A stretch of DNA of 58,890 nt. Origin: Terriglobia bacterium. GTDB lineage: Bacteria > Acidobacteriota > Terriglobia > Bryobacterales > Bryobacteraceae. Each line of letters opens with the position of its first letter. Within the stretch, counting starts at the first letter, position 1. This document shows positions 1-8,580 of this stretch, piece by piece. The stretch lies in assembly GCA_021324185.1 (NCBI GenBank), contig JAJPJN010000050.1, forward strand, positions 1 through 58,890. Direction: 5' to 3'. Below the pieces are notes generated by a model that saw only the letters and a program-made list of their open reading frames with translations, did not search any database and had not been told where the DNA came from. Made by a program: the position numbers and the translations under genes.

Positions 1-219
1 AAGGCCGAAAATGGCTTTGTTTCGCAACAGCATGCCGAAGCCGCCGAAAAGCGCCGCGAAAAACGCTCGCAACAGCAGGATGAACTGCACCAGGTGCGTC
101 ACGCCACGGCTCAAATCAACTTCCAGATGAAAGAACAGCGGTATTTGAAAGCAACAGCGGCGTCCGGAGCAGCCAAAACCGCGGACATAGGCGGCGAAAT
201 CCACCAAATCGCCGCCTAA
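1..219 (+). CDS. C-terminal end of an unknown charged protein (partial)
   Basis: An open frame enters from the left edge and stops at TAA 217-219, leaving 72 residues. The visible part is rich in Gln, Glu, Lys, Arg and Ala (KRREKRSQQQDELHQ) and looks like the end of an alpha-helical or coiled-coil segment, followed by a short Ala/Gly-rich tail ending in HQIAA. No membrane segment or catalytic motif is visible. I do not recognise the family and cannot assign a function from this fragment. The reading is based only on continuous frame and plausible composition. Confidence 0.55.
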   Translation, partial: KAENGFVSQQHAEAAEKRREKRSQQQDELHQVRHATAQINFQMKEQRYLKATAASGAAKTADIGGEIHQIAA

Positions 220-306
220 AATCCCTCGACCTGTCACCGCAACGCCCATGCCGCGCCCTAACTCCGTCTTCCTGCTTCCTTACTTTCCTACTTCCTGCCC
301 GCTGCA

Positions 307-400
307 GTGGGGCCGGGCTTTCCAGCCCGCCGCCGGCTTTCCGGCCGGCGCCTTCCTGCTTCGTGCTTCCCGCTTCTTGGCTTCCCGCTTCCTTCTTCTT
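307..400 (+). repeat. Dispersed GC-rich palindromic repeat with a CTTCC-type pyrimidine tail (copy A)
   Basis: The segment starts with GTGGGGCCGGGC, contains two small inverted repeats (GGGCTTTCCAGCCC and GCCGGCTTTCCGGCCGGC) and ends in a tract of iterated CTTCC / GCTTCC units running to about 400. More of the same pyrimidine units lie just upstream, from about 270. A related copy in the same orientation lies at 43583-43635. The two share the frame GTGGGG-C-GGCTTTC-AGCC and an exact CTTCCTGCTTCG. It is non-coding here and precedes the peptidase start at 424. Confidence 0.55.
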
Positions 401-423
401 CTTTCTGTTGTAAATTAGGCGTC

Positions 424-2484
424 ATGCGCGCACCGTACCTCATCGCGATCCTTGCATCCACCGCCGCCTTCGCAGCGCCGCCAAGTGGCCGCCGCCCGCT
501 AAAGCTCGATGATCTCGCTCGAATCCACGAGATTCGTGATCCGCAATGCTCGGCCGACGGTCGTGAAGTCGCCTATGTCGTCGCAACGGTCGACACGAAA
601 GAGGATAAGACCAACACGCATATTTGGGCCGTGAGCTTCGACGGCAAGGACGACCGCCAACTCACATATAGTCTCGAAAGCGAATCGAATCCTCGCTGGA
701 GCCCCGACGGAAAATATCTTTCGTTCACGTCATCGCGTCCCGGCAAAGCCAAAGGCAACCAGGTCTGGCTGCTGCCCCGAGAGGGGGGTGAAGCCTTTCA
801 GCTCACCGATGTCAAAGGGCGGCTGCAGAGTTATGAATGGTCGCCGGATTCGAAGCGGCTGGCGCTGGTGATCGGCGATCCCGATCCCGATGCGGAGACC
901 GGTAGCGATGGCAATGCCGGCGCGGGTAAGCCGAAAACCCCGAAGCCGATTGTGATTGACCGCTACCACTTCAAACAGGACATCCAGGGATATCTGGTCT
1001 CCGGGCGGCACACCTATATCTATCTGTTCGATATCGCGTCCAAAAAACTGGACAGGCTGACCAAATCCAAATGGGACGAATCTTCGCCCTCGTGGTCTCC
1101 GGACGGAACGCGCATTGCATTTCTGAGTAATCATGCCGCCGACCCCGATCGCGATCCCGATGGAGAGCTTTTCGTGGCCAACGCCACGCCGGGCGCAATC
1201 GAGAAGGCGGTTGCCCCCACCGAGGCCCGGCCGGGCCGTGCCAAGCCCGAATGGAGCCCCGACAGTAAGTGGATCGCTTTCTTAGAAGGCGAGGAAAAGA
1301 AGTACCGGGCGTATGGCATGGAGCGCCTGGCAATTGTGCCCTCCGATGGCAGCAGCGCCCCCACGCTGGTGAAAGCGACGGCGGCGCTCGACCGCGGCGT
1401 CTCTTTGCCGCACTTCAGCAGCGACGGAAAATCCATCACCGTCCTGGTCACCGACGACATGTCGGTCTATCCGGCGCGTGTCGATTTGGCGGCTGACATG
1501 GTGCAGAAGGTCTTGCAGCCGCCCGTCGCCTTGACGGCGCTGTCCATGTCGGGCGCCTGCGCAGCGGCTCTCGAAAGTACGGATGTTACGCACGGCGAAG
1601 TGTTTGCTCTCGAAGACGGCAGGCTGCGCCGGCTGACCCATCAAAATGATGCGCTGTTTAGCGAACTTGAAATTCCACCCACGGAAGAAGTGCGCTTCAA
1701 GAGCAAAGACGGCACTGAGGTGCACGGGCTGTTGACGAAGCCGGTAGGCTATACGCCGGGCAGCAAGGTTCCGTTGTTATTGCGCATCCATGGCGGCCCG
1801 AACAGCCAGGATGCGCACTCGTTCAACACGGAGCGGCAGTGGTTCGCCGCCAACGGATATGCCGTGCTCGCCGTAAATTACCGCGGCAGCGCCGGCAGAG
1901 GACAAAAATTCTCGCGTGCCATCGCGGCAGATTGGGGCCACCTCGAAGTCCAGGATCTGCAGGCGGGCGTAGATCGCGTGGTGCAGATGGGCATCGCCGA
2001 TCCCGACCGCTTAGGCGTCGGCGGATGGAGTTATGGCGGAATCCTGACCGATTACATGATCGCGAGCGATCACCGCTTTAAAGCAGCCACCAGCGGTGCC
2101 GGCACAGGATTTACCATCTCGTTTTACGGGACCGATCAGTACATTATTCAGTACGATTACGAAATCGGCCCGCCGTGGAAAGCATTTGATACCTATGTGA
2201 AACTTTCGTACCCGTTCCTGCACGCCGACCGCATCACCACGCCAACTCTGTTTCTGGGCGGCGAGCGCGATTTCAACGTTCCCATTCAGGGCGGGCAGCA
2301 AATGTATGAAGCGCTGAAGAGCCTTGGCATCGATACGCAGTTGATCATCTATCCCAATCAGTTCCACGGCTTGACTCTGCCCAGTTATATTCGTGACCGG
2401 CTCGAGCGCTATGTGGCCTGGTACGACAAGTATCTGAAGAAAGGCGCACAACCGGTCTCTGCGAATGCAGCGAGTTCGCAATAA
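424..2484 (+). CDS. Exported S9 family prolyl-oligopeptidase-type serine peptidase
   Basis: This is a secreted peptidase, probably periplasmic or outer-surface, of the dipeptidyl-peptidase/acylaminoacyl-peptidase group of the S9 family. It would cleave oligopeptides. The 686-residue protein starts with a signal peptide ending near AFAAPP. An N-terminal WD40/TolB-like beta-propeller follows, with repeated WSPDGK/WSPDSK blades. The C-terminal alpha/beta-hydrolase domain carries the triad Ser536 (GGWSYGG), Asp616 (GGERDFN) and His648 (QFHG). I chose ATG 424 because it begins the signal peptide; the frame stays open back to 307, but that stretch is a repeat. A second S9 gene follows 54 bp downstream, so the two are likely one unit. 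Substrate specificity cannot be read from the sequence. Confidence 0.9.
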   Translation: MRAPYLIAILASTAAFAAPPSGRRPLKLDDLARIHEIRDPQCSADGREVAYVVATVDTKEDKTNTHIWAVSFDGKDDRQLTYSLESESNPRWSPDGKYLSFTSSRPGKAKGNQVWLLPREGGEAFQLTDVKGRLQSYEWSPDSKRLALVIGDPDPDAETGSDGNAGAGKPKTPKPIVIDRYHFKQDIQGYLVSGRHTYIYLFDIASKKLDRLTKSKWDESSPSWSPDGTRIAFLSNHAADPDRDPDGELFVANATPGAIEKAVAPTEARPGRAKPEWSPDSKWIAFLEGEEKKYRAYGMERLAIVPSDGSSAPTLVKATAALDRGVSLPHFSSDGKSITVLVTDDMSVYPARVDLAADMVQKVLQPPVALTALSMSGACAAALESTDVTHGEVFALEDGRLRRLTHQNDALFSELEIPPTEEVRFKSKDGTEVHGLLTKPVGYTPGSKVPLLLRIHGGPNSQDAHSFNTERQWFAANGYAVLAVNYRGSAGRGQKFSRAIAADWGHLEVQDLQAGVDRVVQMGIADPDRLGVGGWSYGGILTDYMIASDHRFKAATSGAGTGFTISFYGTDQYIIQYDYEIGPPWKAFDTYVKLSYPFLHADRITTPTLFLGGERDFNVPIQGGQQMYEALKSLGIDTQLIIYPNQFHGLTLPSYIRDRLERYVAWYDKYLKKGAQPVSANAASSQ

Positions 2485-2538
2485 TTCGGCAGACAAACAC
2501 CGAGGTTATCTCGCCAACCCTGGTCAGAAGTTAATATC

Positions 2539-4995
2539 ATGAATCCCATGCGCAAGTCAGTTCTTTCCTGCTTGATTCTGCTGCTCCCCGCCGGACTCGC
2601 CATTGGTGACGAGCCGTACCGCAAACCGCCTGCCGAGATTTTGCGCGTTCTGGATGCGCCGGCGCCGCCGGAGGCGATTGTCAATCCAGCCGGCGCTCAG
2701 ATGTTGCTGGTCGAACGCATTCTCTACCCGCCGGTCTCCGATCTGGCGCAGCCGATGCTGCGGCTCGCGGGCGTGCGCATCAATCCGAGAAACAATGGCC
2801 CGCATAGCGCGCTATTGTTCAAATCGCTAACGCTGCAGACTCTGAACGGCGGAACTGCCATAAAGATTGCCCTCCCTCCGGGCGCAGAGATTACCAGCCC
2901 CGAATGGAGCCCGGACAGCAAGCATTTTGCGTTCACTAATGTTACGGACACCTCCGTAGACCTATATGTGGGCGATGCTGATACGGGACGCATTCACCAG
3001 ATCAAAGGAGTGCGGGTAAACGAGGCATTGGGCGCCGGCGGCGGATTCGGCGGCGCGCAGCGCTTCCCCGTCCAGTGGATGCCCGACAGCCGCACTCTGC
3101 TGGTCGAAACCGTGCGCACGGATCGTGGCGCGTCCCCGCAGGAGCCTCCTGTGCAGCCAGGCCCGCATACGCAGGAGAGCACCGGCAAAGCGGGTCCTGC
3201 TCCCACATATGAAGATCTGCTCAAGAACGCGCACGATGAGGATCTGTTCGAATACTACGCAACGGCGCAACTCGCGTTTATAGATAGCGGCAGCGGCAAG
3301 GTAACCGCGTATGGAAAGCCGGCGATCTTCACAACCATCGAGGCCGCGCCGAATGGGCAGGATGTTCTGATTGCGCGGCTGCATAGGCCGTTCTCGTACT
3401 TCCACCCATATAATGCGTTCGCCAAAGAAGTCGAAGTTTGGGATCGCGCGGGCAAGCTCGCCTATAAGGTGGCGAGTTTGCCGGATGAAGAACGCGTGCC
3501 CATTGGCGGCGTCCCGACAGGCCCACGCGATTATCACTGGATTCCCACGCAGGCTGCTTCGCTCTATTGGGTGGAGGCGCTCGACGGCGGCAACCCGAAA
3601 GAGACCGCGCCGCACCGCGACCGCATCGTGATCGCGAAGATTAGCGGGGCCGCTTCTCAACCCCAGGAACTGATGAAAGTGGAGCAGCGGTTCAACCGGA
3701 TTGAATTCGGCGAATCGGGAACCTTTTCGCTCGTAACCGATTTCGACCGCAAGAAACGTTGGGTGCGCACCTTCAGCGTCGATCTGGAACACCCGGGCGC
3801 GGAACCGAAACTGATCTGGTCGCGCAATAATCAGGATCGTTATAAAGATCCGGGCACGCCCGAAATGCGCCGTTTGGCCAATGGCAAGCTGGCAATCCGG
3901 CAGGATGGCGATGCCATCTTTTTGCGCAGTGTAGGCGCGACTCCGAAAGGCGACCGGCCGTTTCTGAATCGCTTCGACCTGAAAACCGGCGATACAAAGC
4001 AGCTTTTCCGCTGCGACGACACGCACTACGAAACGGTGGAGGCGATTCTGGATGCGAGCGGCGATAAATTGCTTACGCGGCGCGAATCGCAGACTGAGCC
4101 GCCGAACTATTTCATTCGCAACGGCAGCAGCGAGCGCGAGGTCACTCGCTTTACGGATCCAACACCGGAGCTGCGCAAACTAAGCAAGCAACTCGTAACT
4201 TACAAGCGCGCCGACGGCGTTCCGCTATCCTTCACGCTCTACTTGCCGCCCGATTATAAGCCGGGAACAAAGCTACCGACCGTCCTTTGGGCCTATCCGT
4301 ACGAATACAACGATGCCGCTACCGCCAGCCAGGTCACCGGGTCGACAAATCGCTTCACCAGCATCACCGGAGCCTCGGAAATTTTCTATGCGCTGCACGG
4401 CTATGCGGTGCTGGACAATGCTGGCATGCCGGTGATCGGCAGCGATCCCACGACGGTGAATAACACCTACCTCGACCAGATTGTGATGGATGCCAAGGCG
4501 GCTATCGACAAAGCGGCGGAAATGGGCGTTACCGATCCGAACCGCGTGGGCGTGGGCGGCCACAGCTATGGCGCGTTCATGACGGCGAATTTGCTCGCGC
4601 ACTCGAATCTTTTCCGCGCTGGCGTGGCGCGCAGCGGCGCTTACAATCGCACGCTGACCCCGTTCGGGTTTCAAACCGAAGAACGCACCTTGTGGCAGGC
4701 GCCCGACGTGTACATAAAGATGTCGCCGTTTATGTATGCCGACAAGATCAAAGCGGCGTTGCTGTTGATCCACGGCGAAGCGGACGACAACACCGGAACC
4801 TACCCGATTCAATCGGAGCGGATGTATGCCGCAGTGCGCGGAAACGGCGGCATCGTCCGGCTGGTCACCCTGCCCTATGAAGCGCACGGTTATCGCGGGC
4901 GTGAGTCGATTGAAACCACGCTTTTCGAGATGATGAGCTGGTTCGACCGTTACCTCAAGAACGCCGATACGGCGCTGACGGCAACGGCGCAGTAG
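2539..4995 (+). CDS. Exported S9 family peptidase (dipeptidyl-aminopeptidase-like)
   Basis: This is an 818-residue secreted serine peptidase of the S9 family, distinct in sequence from its upstream neighbour. A signal peptide covers the first ~24 residues (hydrophobic LILLLPAGLA). The propeller part includes a WSPDSK blade and a Pro/Gly-rich loop near residue 210. The C-terminal hydrolase domain contains Ser676 (GGHSYGAF), Asp749 (HGEADDNTG) and His783 (AHGYRG). This arrangement is known from acylaminoacyl-peptidase and dipeptidyl-peptidase relatives. The ATG at 2539 begins the signal peptide. It probably works with the upstream S9 enzyme in peptide breakdown. About 160 bp without a gene separate it from the next CDS. 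Confidence 0.9.
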   Translation: MNPMRKSVLSCLILLLPAGLAIGDEPYRKPPAEILRVLDAPAPPEAIVNPAGAQMLLVERILYPPVSDLAQPMLRLAGVRINPRNNGPHSALLFKSLTLQTLNGGTAIKIALPPGAEITSPEWSPDSKHFAFTNVTDTSVDLYVGDADTGRIHQIKGVRVNEALGAGGGFGGAQRFPVQWMPDSRTLLVETVRTDRGASPQEPPVQPGPHTQESTGKAGPAPTYEDLLKNAHDEDLFEYYATAQLAFIDSGSGKVTAYGKPAIFTTIEAAPNGQDVLIARLHRPFSYFHPYNAFAKEVEVWDRAGKLAYKVASLPDEERVPIGGVPTGPRDYHWIPTQAASLYWVEALDGGNPKETAPHRDRIVIAKISGAASQPQELMKVEQRFNRIEFGESGTFSLVTDFDRKKRWVRTFSVDLEHPGAEPKLIWSRNNQDRYKDPGTPEMRRLANGKLAIRQDGDAIFLRSVGATPKGDRPFLNRFDLKTGDTKQLFRCDDTHYETVEAILDASGDKLLTRRESQTEPPNYFIRNGSSEREVTRFTDPTPELRKLSKQLVTYKRADGVPLSFTLYLPPDYKPGTKLPTVLWAYPYEYNDAATASQVTGSTNRFTSITGASEIFYALHGYAVLDNAGMPVIGSDPTTVNNTYLDQIVMDAKAAIDKAAEMGVTDPNRVGVGGHSYGAFMTANLLAHSNLFRAGVARSGAYNRTLTPFGFQTEERTLWQAPDVYIKMSPFMYADKIKAALLLIHGEADDNTGTYPIQSERMYAAVRGNGGIVRLVTLPYEAHGYRGRESIETTLFEMMSWFDRYLKNADTALTATAQ

Positions 4996-5159
4996 AAAAG
5001 CTGCAGCGGCAGTGATTACCGGCACAAGAGCAGGAGCCGTCCAGGCGCGCCTGGCGCTGCAGGACCAGTGAATTCTACTGCTGCTGTAACCTTGAAGCTG
5101 CGCGTTTAGCCTTTTCTTTTCAACGCTAGAAATTTCCAATTCTTCAGGAGATGACAAGA

Positions 5160-8100
5160 ATGCCGCTTAGGCTTCCCCGTGGCCGCCGGTTGGTGCTGCC
5201 TGCCGTCGCTGCCAGTTGCTTTGCTATCGCCGGACTTGTTTGGGCGCAGGTGGCGCTCCGGCCGCCTGCACCCAAGATCAACATGTCCACGGACCCGATC
5301 TTGCGCCCGTTCGAATTCCGCTCGATCGGGCCGGCCGTCATGATGGGCCGGCTGGACGATATTCAGGGCTCGGAAAAAGATCCGATGCTGCTCTATATCG
5401 GCTTTGCCACCGGCGGCCTTTGGAAATCGACCGACGCCGGAAATCACTGGCACTCCTTGTTCGACCAGATGCCTAATGAATCGATCGGCGCAATTGGCGT
5501 GGCGCCTTCCGATCCCAATGTGGTGTACGTCGGCACCGGCGAGGCGAACAATCGCCAGAGTTCTTCAATCGGCGATGGCGTTTGGGGAACAACCGACGGC
5601 GGCAAGACCTGGAATCATCTCGGCCTCGATGATACGCAATCCATCAATCGCATTGCCGTTGATCCGCGCAATCCGAAGATCGTTTTCGTCGCGGCGGTCG
5701 GGCATCTGTTCGGGCCGAACAAAGAGCGCGGCCTCTACCGCTCGACCGACGGCGGCAAGACCTGGAAGAACGTCAAGTACATCAATGAAGACACCGGCTT
5801 CAACGATGTCGCGATCGATCCTTCAAACCCGCGCATTATCTACGCGTCTTCTTTTATGCGCCGCCGCACCTGGTGGGGCTACAACGGCGGCGGCCCCGAT
5901 AGCGCGCTTTGGAAATCGACCGATGGCGGCGACACTTGGGTGAAACTGGACGGACCCGGCTGGCCGAAGCCGAAGGACGGCATGTACGGGCGCATCGCCG
6001 TCGCGATCTTCCGCGCCAATCCTAGAATCATTTACGCGCAGGTAGAGGCGGGGGCCAGTGCGGGCACCGGAAGCGGCACGACAGCTGAAGGCGGCCCGGC
6101 GCCCATCGGTGGCCGCGGCGGCCCGCAAGGCGAATCTGCCGGTCCGGCCGGAGAAGCGGGGGCAACACCCGCCGGCGCGCAAACCGGGCAGGCTGGCCAA
6201 ACCGGCCAACCCGGACAGGCTGGGCAGGGCGGGCAAGCCGCGCGGCGCAATCAACCGCCGCCACCGAATCCGAATGGCAGCGGCGTGTTCCGCTCAGAGG
6301 ACGGCGGCAAGACCTGGACGTTTATGAGCAATCAGAATCAGCGCCCGACGTATTTCAGCCAGATCCGCGTTGATCCCGTCAATGACAAGAAGCTCTTCGT
6401 CGGTGGCACCCCGGCCCAGATGTCCCTGGATGGCGGTAAAACGTGGAAAGGTTTGACGGGCTCGCATACCGACTATCACGCGTTTTGGATTAATCCGAAA
6501 GATCCGCGCATCGTGGCCGTCGGCCACGACGGCGGGCTCGACATCAGCGACGATGGCGGCTTCACGTGGGACTATAAAAACCACATCGCAGTTGGGCAGT
6601 TTTATCAGGTCTCGGCGGATATGCGGCATCCGTATCACGTCTGCGGCGGCTTGCAAGACAATAACGCCTGGTGCGGCCCGAGTGCCCTGCGTTCCTCTGC
6701 CGGTCCTTCCAATATGGATTGGTACACCGTGGCGGGCGGTGACGGCTTCTATACGCGCCAGGACCCGTTAGATTGGGCCATTATCTATGCCGAATCGCAG
6801 GACGGTAACATGAGCCGCCACGATTTGCGCACCGCCACCCAAAAATTGATCCGGCCCACGGTAGCAACTCCGCCGCCGGTGACGCCGACCAACGTGGCGA
6901 ATGAAAATCCGACGCCCGCAAACCCGCAAAGCCGCAATCCAAGCGCCGGATCTGCCCCGGCCGAAGCCGTGCAACGGGCGAACGCCCAAGCGGCAGAAGG
7001 CGCGCAAGCCGGGCAGGGTGGCCGCGGCGGCCGCGGTACAGGACAACGCGCAGCAGCAGGCGGCGCCGCTGCGGAAGCGGGCGAAGTCGGCGCTGGTGGT
7101 GGATTCTTCGGCCGCGGTACCCCTAACGTCTATAACGCGCCGGAAAAAATCGATCCTTTCCGCTTCTACTGGAACGCGCCTTTCGAGATCTCGCCGCACA
7201 ATCCAGCAGTGGTCTATATGGCCGCGCAGTACTTCTTCAAATCGACCAATCGCGGCGACACCTGGTGGATGAACACGACAGATCTGAGCAAGCATGTCGA
7301 TCGCTGGTCGCCGGAAATGGCTATCATGGGCCGCGCCGGCAACTTGCCAATGGTGGCCAAGCACGACGGCTACTCCGCCAGCTCACTCGCCACGCAAGTG
7401 CGCGAATCGCCCGCCAGGCCCGGCGTGATCTGGATCGGTACCGACGACGGCAACTTGCAAATCAGCCAGGATGGCGGCGAGACGTTCACCAACGTCTACG
7501 GCAACATCTCGGGCGCGCCGAAAGGCTACGTTCAGATCTCGCGCATCGAACCCTCGCACTTCGATGTCGGCACGGCCTATGTTGCGCTCGATGCGCATCG
7601 CCTCGACGACTGGGCGCCGTACCTGTTCAAAACTACCGATTTCGGCAAAACCTGGACCAACGTGACCGGCAATCTTCCCGCAAAGGGCAACATCAATGCG
7701 CTGCGCGAAGACGTGGTCAATCCGGACCTGTTGTTCGTCGGTACGGAATTCGGCTTGTTCGTTACCCTTGACGGATGTCAGACCTGGAAGCCGTTTATGA
7801 ACAACTTGCCGAACGTACGCGTGGACGACATCTTGATCCATCCCCGCGACCACGATCTGATCGTCGCCACGCACGGGCGCTCCATCTGGATCATGGACGA
7901 CATCAGCCCGCTCGAGCAGTTAAAGCAGGCGGGCAACAAAGAGGTCGTTCTCTTTGAACCGCGTCCGGCCGTACTCTGGAAGAACGACATCCAGGCCCAG
8001 CGGCACGTCGCCCAGCAGGGCTTTGTCGGCCGCAATCCGCAAGGTGGAACCGCGATTCACATTTTGTCGAAAACCGATCTGGGCAAAACCAAATTGGAGT

Positions 8101-8525
8101 TTCTGCAAAACAACAAAGTTGTCAGCACCATGGATGTGGATATCAAGGCGGGCTTAAACCGTTTTCAATGGAACATGCGCGGCCCTGCGCCAGCCGGAGG
8201 ACGTGGAGGCGCCGGCGGCGGTGGAGGTGGATTCGGCGGCGGAGGCCGTGGTGGGAATCCGCCCGAAATGGTTCCCGAAGACCCCAACGCGCCGCCTATG
8301 ACGCCTGAGCAGATCGCCGAGGCGCGCGCGGCACGCTTGGCGGAGGTTCCGTTTGTAGCGGCAGGGGGCTTCGGCGGTGGCGGCGGAGGCGGCTTCGGGT
8401 TCGGTGCTGCGCAAGGCCCGCTGCTCGCACCCGGCAGCTACATGGTGCGGCTCACTGCCGGCGGCCAGACCCTGACTACATCGGTCGATGTGCTCGAAGA
8501 CGTCTGGATGAACGTCGAGAAGTAA
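5160..8525 (+). CDS. Secreted BNR/VPS10-type beta-propeller protein with collagen-like inserts
   Basis: This is a large exported protein of about 1,121 residues built from Asp-box (BNR) blades of the type S/T-x-D-G-G-K-T-W, at least nine of them, as in VPS10/sortilin-type and sialidase-like ten-bladed propellers. No sialidase catalytic set is recognised, so I do not call it a glycosidase. Two Gly/Ala/Gln/Pro-rich inserts interrupt the propeller (DNA about 6045-6285 and 6900-7120). The first has collagen-like G-Q-x-G-Q periodicity. A Gly-rich region lies near the C-terminus. ATG 5160 is preferred over ATG 5151 because AGGAG (5146-5150) abuts 5151 but lies 9 nt before 5160. A twin-Arg-like, hydrophobic N-terminus precedes VWAQ. 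Two paralogs lie at 33-39 kb. The role may be binding or scaffolding. Confidence 0.8.
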   Translation: MPLRLPRGRRLVLPAVAASCFAIAGLVWAQVALRPPAPKINMSTDPILRPFEFRSIGPAVMMGRLDDIQGSEKDPMLLYIGFATGGLWKSTDAGNHWHSLFDQMPNESIGAIGVAPSDPNVVYVGTGEANNRQSSSIGDGVWGTTDGGKTWNHLGLDDTQSINRIAVDPRNPKIVFVAAVGHLFGPNKERGLYRSTDGGKTWKNVKYINEDTGFNDVAIDPSNPRIIYASSFMRRRTWWGYNGGGPDSALWKSTDGGDTWVKLDGPGWPKPKDGMYGRIAVAIFRANPRIIYAQVEAGASAGTGSGTTAEGGPAPIGGRGGPQGESAGPAGEAGATPAGAQTGQAGQTGQPGQAGQGGQAARRNQPPPPNPNGSGVFRSEDGGKTWTFMSNQNQRPTYFSQIRVDPVNDKKLFVGGTPAQMSLDGGKTWKGLTGSHTDYHAFWINPKDPRIVAVGHDGGLDISDDGGFTWDYKNHIAVGQFYQVSADMRHPYHVCGGLQDNNAWCGPSALRSSAGPSNMDWYTVAGGDGFYTRQDPLDWAIIYAESQDGNMSRHDLRTATQKLIRPTVATPPPVTPTNVANENPTPANPQSRNPSAGSAPAEAVQRANAQAAEGAQAGQGGRGGRGTGQRAAAGGAAAEAGEVGAGGGFFGRGTPNVYNAPEKIDPFRFYWNAPFEISPHNPAVVYMAAQYFFKSTNRGDTWWMNTTDLSKHVDRWSPEMAIMGRAGNLPMVAKHDGYSASSLATQVRESPARPGVIWIGTDDGNLQISQDGGETFTNVYGNISGAPKGYVQISRIEPSHFDVGTAYVALDAHRLDDWAPYLFKTTDFGKTWTNVTGNLPAKGNINALREDVVNPDLLFVGTEFGLFVTLDGCQTWKPFMNNLPNVRVDDILIHPRDHDLIVATHGRSIWIMDDISPLEQLKQAGNKEVVLFEPRPAVLWKNDIQAQRHVAQQGFVGRNPQGGTAIHILSKTDLGKTKLEFLQNNKVVSTMDVDIKAGLNRFQWNMRGPAPAGGRGGAGGGGGGFGGGGRGGNPPEMVPEDPNAPPMTPEQIAEARAARLAEVPFVAAGGFGGGGGGGFGFGAAQGPLLAPGSYMVRLTAGGQTLTTSVDVLEDVWMNVEK

Positions 8526-8543
8526 AGGACCGGTAACAGAGTA

Positions 8544-8580
8544 GGGCAGGCCATCGTTCCCGATGGTCTGCCCCTCTTTT
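8544..8580 (+). terminator. Rho-independent terminator after the BNR/VPS10 gene
   Basis: A 13-bp stem (GGGCAGGCCATCG with CGATGGTCTGCCC, one G-U pair) around a TTCC loop is followed by CTCTTTT. It begins 18 bp after the upstream stop and ends at the stop codon of the convergent PEP-CTERM gene. The T tract is on the + strand side only, so it mainly stops rightward transcription. Confidence 0.9.

Noticed and set aside
307-423. N-terminal extension of the first S9 peptidase starting at GTG 307
   Set aside because: The extension lies entirely in a palindromic/pyrimidine repeat. ATG 424 begins a normal signal peptide.
1450-1475. CGACATGTCG as another copy of the regulon palindrome
   Set aside because: It differs in the outer bases and lies inside the coding sequence of the S9 peptidase, far from any promoter.
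2962-4026. Long minus-strand frame (354 codons) opposite the second S9 peptidase
   Set aside because: It is antisense to a well-supported peptidase, has no recognisable domain and is typical of open third-position frames in GC-rich DNA. The same applies to the antisense frames at 4273-5157, 23124-24338, 35352-36224 and 53573-54571.
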